A DNA stretch of 5,053 nt, taken from Kiritimatiellia bacterium. GTDB lineage: Bacteria; Verrucomicrobiota; Kiritimatiellia; UBA8416. The translations under genes were made by a program, and so were the position numbers. The notes under the pieces are model-generated. The model was given only the letters and a program-made list of their open reading frames with translations. It was not told where the DNA came from and made no database searches. Positions 1 through 5,053 of this stretch are shown piece by piece. Every line of letters begins with the position of its first letter. The stretch's first letter is position 1. The stretch lies in assembly GCA_007126175.1 (NCBI GenBank), contig SLBU01000010.1, positions 1 through 5,053 of the forward strand, in the 5' to 3' direction.

Positions 1-1
1 C

Positions 2-3000
2 CTGGAAGATCAGCGTGTGGTTCGCGACTACGAGGTCAAGATGCGGCTGGCACGCCAGCAGCCCTACCGTCGCTGGGTGGCCGAAAATCAGGTTTCCATT
101 CATGGATTTTTCAATGCGGTAAGCCCGGTGCTGCCGAATGTGGAGCATCTGCTCGAACGCGAACGCTTGTTCGGATACTCCCGCGAGGATTTGCGGTGCA
201 TCATCGACGTCATGGCTTCCGGGGCGCATGAGCCCGTCGGCTCGATGGGGTCCGATCAGCCGCTGGCGGTGCTCTCCGAGCGCCCCCAATTGTTGTATTG
301 GTACTTCAAGCAGCTCTTTGCGCAGGTCACGAATCCGGCTATCGACCCGATCCGCGAGGAATTGGTCATGTCGCTGATGACTTTTCTCGGAACCACGGAC
401 CAGATCTTAACCGAGGTGCCCCAGCATGCCCAACTGATCAAACTGCGCCATCCCGTGTTGTCCAACGACGATATGGAACGCTTACGCAACCTCAACGACG
501 AGAATTTTGCCTCGCAGACCTTGCCGATGGGGTTCGACCCCAAGGGCGGTGGTGCTGCGCTCGAGGAAGCACTCACAACGCTTTGCAAGCGTGCCGAAGC
601 CATGGGGCGCGGGAGCTATCGTAACCTCATTCTCAGCGACCGGGCTTTGCCCGCCGGGCAAGCCCCCATTCCCGCCGTGCTGGCTGTCTCGGCTGTGAAT
701 CACTGGCTCATCGAAAAACGCTTGCGTACCAGTATCAGTATCATCGTCGAAACCGGCGAAGCGCGCGAAGTCATGCATTTCGCCGTCCTGCTAGGGTACG
801 GCGCTTCTGCCGTCAATCCCTATCTCGCCTTCGAAATTGTTGCCGATATGGCCTTGCGCGACCAACTATCCACCAAAATAAGTGTTGCCAAGGCAATTGA
901 GAACTACGTCACCGCGGTCTGCAAAGGCTTGCTCAAGACCATGAGTAAAATGGGAATTTCCACCTTGCGTAGCTACCGGAATTCGCAGACCTTCCAGATT
1001 ATTGGTATTGCCAGGGATGTCGTCGATCGCTACTTCACCGGGACCTGCTCCCAGATTGGTGGAATCGGGCTGGATGAGATTGCACAGGAGGCCGCTGCCC
1101 GCTATGCCGCAGCCTACGATCCCCCGCAGGGATCCTCGTCGTTGTTGCAGCATGGCGGGCAATACCAATATACAGTGGAAGGCGAACGCCACTTGTGGAC
1201 ACCCGATACCATCCGTTTGCTGCAAACCAGTACCCGGCTCAACGACACCGCCATGTATCGCCAGTATGCCGATCTCATCAATCGGCAGGAAAAACAACAG
1301 AGCACCCTGCGCGGACTCTTCCGATTCAAGACAGCGGATAATTCGATTCCCGTATCCGAGGTCGAACCGGCGGAAGAGATCATGAAGCGTTTTGTTACCG
1401 GTGCCATGTCCTTTGGTTCCATCAGCCGCGAGGCGCACGAAACCTTGGCCATTGCCATGAACCGGATTGGTGGCATGAGCAACAGTGGCGAAGGCGGCGA
1501 GGATGCCGAGCGCTTTAAACCGCTGCCCAATGGGGATAGCCGCAATAGTGCCATCAAACAGATTGCCAGTGGCCGCTTTGGCGTCACGGCCGAATATCTG
1601 GTCAATGCGCGCGACCTGCAAATCAAGATCTCGCAGGGGGCGAAGCCGGGCGAGGGGGGGCAGTTGCCGGGGCACAAGGTAAATGCCGAAATCGCGCGTG
1701 TACGGCACTCCACGCCCGGCGTAACGCTCATTTCCCCGCCTCCGCACCACGATATTTATTCGATCGAGGATATCGCCCAGCTCATGTACGACCTGAAGAA
1801 CGCGAACCGTGATGCGCGCGTATCCGTCAAGCTGGTGTCCGAGGCTGGCGTTGGAACCGTCGCCGCTGGTGTTGCCAAAGGCCATGCCGACATGATTTTG
1901 GTCAGTGGCTATGATGGTGGCACGGGGGCATCGCCGCTCACCTCGCTCAAGCATGCCGGCGCGCCGTGGGAATTGGGGCTTGCCGAGGCACACCAGACCC
2001 TCCTGCTGAATGGATTGCGCAACCGCGTTCGCCTGCAAGCCGATGGACAGATGAAGACCGGACGCGACGTGGCTGTCGCCGCCTTGCTGGGGGCCGAGGA
2101 GTTTGGCTTTGCCACTGCGCCCCTGGTAGTGTGCGGTTGCATCATGATGCGCAAATGCCACACCAACAACTGCCCCGTCGGGGTGGCCACACAAGACCCC
2201 GAACTGCGTAAACTCTACACCGGCAAGCCCGAGCATGTCGTCAACTTCTTGCGCATGGTCGCCGAGGAATTGCGCGAGATCATGGCGGCGCTGGGGTTGC
2301 GTACGCTTAATGAAATGGTGGGACGCAGCGACTTGCTCGAAACCAACCCGGCCATCACCTTCTGGAAAGCCAAAGGGTTGGATTTCTCGCGCGTGCTGCA
2401 TTATGTGGATGCCAAGCTGGAAGATCGCTACTGCACGCAGAAGCAGGATCATGGTATCGAGACCGCCCTCGACTTGCAGTATCTAGATGCGGTCTGCGAA
2501 GCCATCGATGCCGGCAAAACCTACCAGACAGAAGTCACGATTCGTAATGTGCATCGTACGGCAGGCACCATTGTATCCAGCGAGATTGCCCGTCGTTTCG
2601 GTCACAAAGGTTTACCCGACGACACGATCCAGTTGCATTACAAGGGGGCGGCCGGACAAAGTTTTGGTGCCTTTGCTGCGCATGGTCTCACGATGAAGCT
2701 CGAAGGCGAAGCCAATGACTATGTTGGCAAAGGTCTTTCCGGCGGAAAGATCATTGTGCGCCCGTACAAAGGCTCCAGCTACGATCCTGCCTCCAATATG
2801 ATTGCCGGGAATGTGGCCTTCTATGGGGCCACGGGTGGCGAAGCCTACCTCAACGGCCAAGCAGGCGAGCGTTTTGCCATCCGCAATAGTGGAGCCATAC
2901 TTGTTGTTGAAGGCGTCGGCGATCATGGCTGCGAGTACATGACCGGTGGAACCACGGTCATTCTTGGTCAAACTGGCGTCAACTTCGGTGCAGGCATGAG

Positions 3001-3292
3001 CGGTGGCTTTGCCTATGTGTACGATGAATCCGGCAACTTCGACAATAACTGCAATCTAGACACCTTAGATTTGGAATTGGTCAATACCGAAGAAGATCGC
3101 CAGATTCTGCACGATTTAATCGAACGGCACGTTGCCTACACGGGGAGCCCGAAAGGACAGAAGATTCTGGATGATTGGGATCGGCAAGTGCCCCGCTTCA
3201 TTAAGGTATTCCCCATGGAATACAAGAAGGCGCTCGGCCGTCTCAGCCTGGAAGATGAGAAAACCAAGCGCCGCGAAGTCGAACAACAGTAA
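2..3292 (+). CDS. gltB: Glutamate synthase (GOGAT) large/alpha subunit, 5'-truncated by the window edge
   Basis: Catalyses the glutamate-forming half of GOGAT in the cytoplasm: ammonia released from glutamine is added to 2-oxoglutarate on FMN, with electrons supplied by GltD. The frame is open to the left edge, so the GTG at 17 is internal. About 1,096 residues are visible, against roughly 1,500 for the family; the missing part is the N-terminal Ntn-type glutaminase domain with its catalytic Cys1. Numbering from the codon at 17: central domain about 25-300 (GSMGSD at 75-80, NPAIDPIREEL from 106), FMN/synthase domain about 430-800, and the C-terminal glycine-rich beta-helix (GXGXG) domain about 835-1025. 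GGMSNSGEGGED lies at 1469-1504 and the conserved synthase-domain lysine (VSVKLV) at 1829-1831. Three cysteines in C-x5-C-x4-C spacing (codons 2138, 2156, 2171) match the 3Fe-4S ligands. The frame is intact to TAA. gltD follows 105 bases later. Any promoter lies outside the window. Confidence 0.97.
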   Translation: MEDQRVVRDYEVKMRLARQQPYRRWVAENQVSIHGFFNAVSPVLPNVEHLLERERLFGYSREDLRCIIDVMASGAHEPVGSMGSDQPLAVLSERPQLLYWYFKQLFAQVTNPAIDPIREELVMSLMTFLGTTDQILTEVPQHAQLIKLRHPVLSNDDMERLRNLNDENFASQTLPMGFDPKGGGAALEEALTTLCKRAEAMGRGSYRNLILSDRALPAGQAPIPAVLAVSAVNHWLIEKRLRTSISIIVETGEAREVMHFAVLLGYGASAVNPYLAFEIVADMALRDQLSTKISVAKAIENYVTAVCKGLLKTMSKMGISTLRSYRNSQTFQIIGIARDVVDRYFTGTCSQIGGIGLDEIAQEAAARYAAAYDPPQGSSSLLQHGGQYQYTVEGERHLWTPDTIRLLQTSTRLNDTAMYRQYADLINRQEKQQSTLRGLFRFKTADNSIPVSEVEPAEEIMKRFVTGAMSFGSISREAHETLAIAMNRIGGMSNSGEGGEDAERFKPLPNGDSRNSAIKQIASGRFGVTAEYLVNARDLQIKISQGAKPGEGGQLPGHKVNAEIARVRHSTPGVTLISPPPHHDIYSIEDIAQLMYDLKNANRDARVSVKLVSEAGVGTVAAGVAKGHADMILVSGYDGGTGASPLTSLKHAGAPWELGLAEAHQTLLLNGLRNRVRLQADGQMKTGRDVAVAALLGAEEFGFATAPLVVCGCIMMRKCHTNNCPVGVATQDPELRKLYTGKPEHVVNFLRMVAEELREIMAALGLRTLNEMVGRSDLLETNPAITFWKAKGLDFSRVLHYVDAKLEDRYCTQKQDHGIETALDLQYLDAVCEAIDAGKTYQTEVTIRNVHRTAGTIVSSEIARRFGHKGLPDDTIQLHYKGAAGQSFGAFAAHGLTMKLEGEANDYVGKGLSGGKIIVRPYKGSSYDPASNMIAGNVAFYGATGGEAYLNGQAGERFAIRNSGAILVVEGVGDHGCEYMTGGTTVILGQTGVNFGAGMSGGFAYVYDESGNFDNNCNLDTLDLELVNTEEDRQILHDLIERHVAYTGSPKGQKILDDWDRQVPRFIKVFPMEYKKALGRLSLEDEKTKRREVEQQ

Positions 3293-3296
3293 GTGA

Positions 3297-3321
3297 AATC
3301 GAAAGTCGAGAGTCGAAAGTC
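3297..3321. repeat. Heptamer tandem repeat block A (AGTCGAA type)
   Basis: Starting just after the gltB stop codon, a 7-base unit repeats as AATCGAA, AGTCGAG, AGTCGAA and then a partial AGTC. The (A)GTC core recurs at exactly 7-base spacing (3304, 3311, 3318), and the first copy has a mismatch. The block is non-coding and follows the end of gltB by four bases. Its function is unknown. It appears related to block B, which has the same period and the same GTC core but a GC-rich filling. Confidence 0.8.
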
Positions 3322-3336
3322 AAAAAACAAGAGACA

Positions 3337-3364
3337 CGGCGTCGGGCGTCCGGCGTCGGGCGTC
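3337..3364. repeat. Heptamer tandem repeat block B: perfect 14-base duplication made of 7-base units
   Basis: The 14-base sequence CGGCGTCGGGCGTC occurs twice in direct succession (3337-3350 and 3351-3364) without a mismatch. Each copy is itself two near-identical heptamers, CGGCGTC and GGGCGTC. CGTC therefore recurs four times at exact 7-base spacing (3340, 3347, 3354, 3361). It sits between gltB and gltD, about 20 bases before the gltD ribosome binding site, and is not translated. The unit is too short and lacks the spacers needed for a CRISPR array. Confidence 0.85.
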
Positions 3365-3385
3365 CTCTGAAGGCAAAGATCGAAG

Positions 3386-3390
3386 AAGGA
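3386..3390 (+). promoter_or_regulatory. Ribosome binding site of gltD
   Basis: AAGGA, in the context GAAGAAGGA, ends seven bases before the ATG at 3398. This supports that ATG as the start and suggests that gltD is initiated on its own rather than purely by coupling to gltB, whose stop is about 100 bases upstream. Confidence 0.8.
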
Positions 3391-3397
3391 AAAAACG

Positions 3398-4849
3398 ATG
3401 CGTCATAGGGAAAGAGGTTTTGTAGATATTCCGCGTCAGGATCCGGGGTATCGTCCTGTCGAGGAACGCAAGAGCGATTATCGCGAGGTCGAGCAGATGC
3501 TCACCGATCAGCAGCTCAACGATCAAGCGGCGCGCTGTATGGATTGTGGTATCCCCTTTTGCCAGAGCGCCGCAAGTAGTGTCGGGTGCCCCGTCGTCAA
3601 TGCCATTCCCGAATTCAATGATCAAGTGTATCATGGCCAATGGGAAGAAGCGCTCGCGTTATTGCAAGAGGGGAGCAGTTTCCCCGAATTCACCGGCCGC
3701 ATCTGCCCCGCGCCCTGCGAGGCCTCCTGTGTCGTCGGCATCAACCGCGAACCGGTCGCCATTCGCCAGATCGAGCTCACCATCATCGAGAACGCTTTCA
3801 AACGCGGCTACGTAAAGCCCCGCATTCCGCAGCATCGTGTCGGCAAGCGGGTCGCCGTTATCGGCTCCGGTCCTGCCGGACTAGCCGCAGCCAATCGCTT
3901 GAATCAGGCCGGCATTGATGTTGTTGTATACGAGCGCGATCTATATCCCGGTGGCATGCTGCGCTACGGGATTCCCGACTTCAAACTCGAAAAGTGGGTC
4001 GTCGAACGCCGCGTCGACATACTCAAGCAAGAAGGCATTGTGTTTGAGACGGCCGTCGAGGTAGGTCGCGACATTTCGCACGATTATATTCGCAAACGCT
4101 TTGATGCCATCGTGCTCGCTGGCGGGGCACGCCAACCGCGCGATCTGCCCATCGAAGGACGCGAACTCGACGGCATCGAATTTGCCATGGATTTTCTCAC
4201 GCTCCAGAACATGCGCAATGGTGGCGAGGATATATCGGATCTCAAACCGCTTTCGGCCAAAGGCAAGCATGTTGTGGTGGTCGGGGGGGGCGATACCGGG
4301 TCCGACTGCGTCGGCACCTCTATCCGGCAGGGAGCCCTTAGTGTCATGCAATTCGAGATCATGCCCAAGCCGCCCGCGACACGCCCCGACTCTACGCCCT
4401 GGCCCGAATGGCCGAACAAAATGCGTACCTCCAGCAGCCACCTCGAAGGCTGCGAGCGGCGCTGGTCCATCAACACCAAGCGCTTCGAAGGCGCAAATGG
4501 GAAGATCACCCGGCTGCACTGCTGCGAGGTCAAATGGGCCTTTCCCGAGGGAGCCGCACGTCCCGTGCCCGAGGAAGTCGAAGGATCCGGGTTTGTGGTG
4601 GATGCCGACCTTGTGTTGCTCGCCATGGGCTTCGTGGGGCCCGGATGCAAAGCCTTGCTCGACGATATGGACGTTGCCTTGAATGGACGTGGTTTCATCA
4701 ACCGCCATGCTGGCAATGCCACATCCGCAGAAGGCATCTTCGTGGCTGGCGATATGACCGATGGCCCATCACTCGTTGTGCGCGCCATGCAGGACGGCAA
4801 AAATGCCGCCAAGGCCGTCGGCGACTATCTCGGCGTGCGCGTCGGGTAA
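3398..4849 (+). CDS. gltD: Glutamate synthase (GOGAT) small/beta subunit, NADPH-dependent
   Basis: Oxidises NADPH on FAD and passes electrons through iron-sulfur clusters to the FMN of GltB, in the cytoplasm. It is 483 residues, a normal full length for the family. The N-terminal cluster domain (about 20-130) has cysteines at 47, 50, 55, 64 and then 103, 107, 111 (FTGRICPAPCEASCVVGI). In the related dihydropyrimidine dehydrogenase one cluster ligand is not a cysteine; Glu126 could fill that role here, by inference. The FAD-binding Rossmann motif GSGPAG is at 156-161, with the acidic residue of VVVYER at 179. The NADPH-domain motif GGGDTG is at 296-301. The C-terminal FAD motif GIFVAGDMTDG starts at 446. 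The segment EIMPKPP (320-326) and the ending LLAMGFVGP mark the common non-enteric GltD type. The start is supported by a good ribosome binding site. The 105-base gap from gltB shows no terminator, so one transcript is likely. Stand-alone paralogues of this fold exist, but the gltB neighbour settles the assignment. Confidence 0.97.
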   Translation: MRHRERGFVDIPRQDPGYRPVEERKSDYREVEQMLTDQQLNDQAARCMDCGIPFCQSAASSVGCPVVNAIPEFNDQVYHGQWEEALALLQEGSSFPEFTGRICPAPCEASCVVGINREPVAIRQIELTIIENAFKRGYVKPRIPQHRVGKRVAVIGSGPAGLAAANRLNQAGIDVVVYERDLYPGGMLRYGIPDFKLEKWVVERRVDILKQEGIVFETAVEVGRDISHDYIRKRFDAIVLAGGARQPRDLPIEGRELDGIEFAMDFLTLQNMRNGGEDISDLKPLSAKGKHVVVVGGGDTGSDCVGTSIRQGALSVMQFEIMPKPPATRPDSTPWPEWPNKMRTSSSHLEGCERRWSINTKRFEGANGKITRLHCCEVKWAFPEGAARPVPEEVEGSGFVVDADLVLLAMGFVGPGCKALLDDMDVALNGRGFINRHAGNATSAEGIFVAGDMTDGPSLVVRAMQDGKNAAKAVGDYLGVRVG

Positions 4850-4887
4850 CGCCGAATGGGACAGTGGGCCGTGCTATCCCTGGGAAC

Positions 4888-4905
4888 GCCAGGCTCCAGC
4901 CTGGC
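4888..4905. repeat. Perfect GC-rich palindrome downstream of gltD (REP-like or transcript-end hairpin)
   Basis: GCCAGGCT and AGCCTGGC are exact reverse complements separated by CC, giving a 7-base stem with a TCCA loop when folded. GGG (4882-4884) and CCC (4909-4911) can extend it across a 3x3 internal loop. It begins 38 bases after the gltD stop. No T-run follows, so it is not a standard intrinsic terminator. It may protect the 3' end of the gltBD message or be one copy of a dispersed palindromic repeat. Confidence 0.7.
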
Positions 4906-4922
4906 CCGCCCGTGAGCCGCGC

Positions 4923-4942
4923 ATTATCAGCACATAATCAGC
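4923..4942. repeat. AT-rich 9-base direct repeat ahead of the downstream reading frame
   Basis: ATTATCAGC (4923-4931) and ATAATCAGC (4934-4942) differ by one base and start 11 bases apart, close to one helical turn. They form the only AT-rich stretch in this gap and end just before a Shine-Dalgarno sequence. They could be a paired protein-binding site or chance. CATAAT at 4933-4938 resembles a -10 box, but no convincing -35 box lies at the right distance. Confidence 0.4.
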
Positions 4943-4944
4943 GG

Positions 4945-4949
4945 AAGGA
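4945..4949 (+). promoter_or_regulatory. Candidate ribosome binding site for the reading frame at 4956
   Basis: AAGGA, in the context GGAAGGA, lies six bases before the ATG at 4956. Sequence and spacing are as good as for gltD. This is the main argument that the downstream frame could be translated. Confidence 0.5.
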
Positions 4950-4955
4950 CTTTTC

Positions 4956-5053
4956 ATGGCACCTCATGTACACCCCACGCCCAAGCCGCGCTTTCGGCCC
5001 GCCTACGCCAAGGCTCCGTCGGACAGGCTCCAGCGGGCTACCACTCCCCCCCG
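4956..5053 (+). CDS. Possible start of an unrecognised gene, 3'-truncated by the window edge
   Basis: The frame is open from ATG to the window end, giving 32 codons. The product begins MAPHVHPTPKPRFRPAYAK and is rich in Pro, Arg and Ala; I recognise no family, signal peptide or membrane segment. A well-spaced Shine-Dalgarno sequence precedes it. Against it, the second half is repeat-like: it contains an 11-base copy of part of the palindrome found after gltD and a short inverted repeat. The frame also ends in a run of C. It may be a real gene whose N-terminus is low-complexity, or non-coding repeat DNA that happens to stay open. There is no sign of a functional link to gltBD beyond strand and proximity. 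Confidence 0.3.
   Translation, partial: MAPHVHPTPKPRFRPAYAKAPSDRLQRATTPP
4997..5038. repeat. Imperfect inverted-repeat element, possible dispersed repeat
   Basis: GCCCGC (4997-5002) is the reverse complement of GCGGGC (5033-5038), and GCCT (5001-5004) of AGGC (5025-5028). The internal stretch TACGCCAAGGCTCCGTCGG resembles, from memory, a family of dispersed GC-rich elements seen between genes of uncultivated bacteria. CAGGCTCCAGC at 5024-5034 is an exact copy of 4890-4900 in the palindrome after gltD. Only one such element is visible here, so membership in a repeat family is inference. Confidence 0.35.

Noticed and set aside
17..19. GTG as the true start of gltB
   Set aside because: The frame continues open to the left edge (LEDQR before the GTG), the residues match the interior of GltB, and the glutaminase domain is required upstream.
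866..2452. Long open frame on the minus strand opposite gltB (528 codons)
   Set aside because: It lies wholly antisense to a highly conserved protein, its translation resembles no family, and long antisense frames are common opposite GC-rich genes.
3297..3364. CRISPR-like array in the gltB-gltD gap
   Set aside because: The units are 7 bases long and contiguous, with no spacers.
3293..3397. Internal promoter for gltD
   Set aside because: I see no credible -10/-35 pair; the spacer is dominated by repeats and a purine-rich stretch.
3320..3640. Minus-strand frame crossing the gltB-gltD gap
   Set aside because: It overlaps the gltD N-terminus and the heptamer repeats, and its product looks like the antisense of those regions rather than a protein family.
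3941..4708. Open frame on the minus strand opposite gltD (255 codons)
   Set aside because: It is a shadow of gltD with no recognisable protein and no independent ribosome binding site that I can see.
4888..4911. Rho-independent terminator
   Set aside because: The hairpin is strong, but the following bases are CCGCCCGTG and not a T-run, on either strand.
1..5053. A new biological system such as defence, mobile or biosynthetic genes
   Set aside because: The two substantial genes are clearly gltB and gltD; there is no transposase, integrase, tRNA, rRNA or unknown large frame left to explain.

Overview
This is an ordinary nitrogen-assimilation locus with some less ordinary non-coding DNA. Two genes lie in series on the + strand. 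The first is the large (alpha) subunit of glutamate synthase, gltB, which enters the window already in progress. The second is the complete small (beta) subunit, gltD. Together they encode bacterial GOGAT, which with glutamine synthetase forms the GS/GOGAT route: glutamine + 2-oxoglutarate + NADPH gives two glutamates. GltB would carry the FMN, the 3Fe-4S cluster and the glutaminase domain (outside the window). GltD would carry FAD, the NADPH site and the two 4Fe-4S clusters that pass electrons to GltB.

Layout: 2-3292, gltB, from about the end of the glutaminase domain to the natural stop. 3293-3397, a 105-base gap holding two blocks of 7-base-period repeats and then the gltD ribosome binding site. 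3398-4849, gltD. 4850-4955, a gap with an 18-base perfect palindrome, an AT-rich direct repeat and a good Shine-Dalgarno sequence. 4956-5053, a possible third reading frame cut by the window edge; it overlaps repeat-like DNA and its protein is not recognisable.

Organism: a moderately GC-rich bacterium. Both proteins resemble the widespread bacterial GOGAT type rather than the enteric GltD type. The combination of heptamer repeats and short GC-rich palindromes between genes recalls PVC-superphylum (Verrucomicrobia/Kiritimatiellae/Planctomycetes-like) or related uncultivated genomes. That is an impression from memory and is weak.

No new enzymatic or defence system is visible. The points worth a second look are the heptamer repeats inside the gltB-gltD operon, the repeat-like elements after gltD, a lengthened cysteine loop in GltD, and G-tracts inside both genes.
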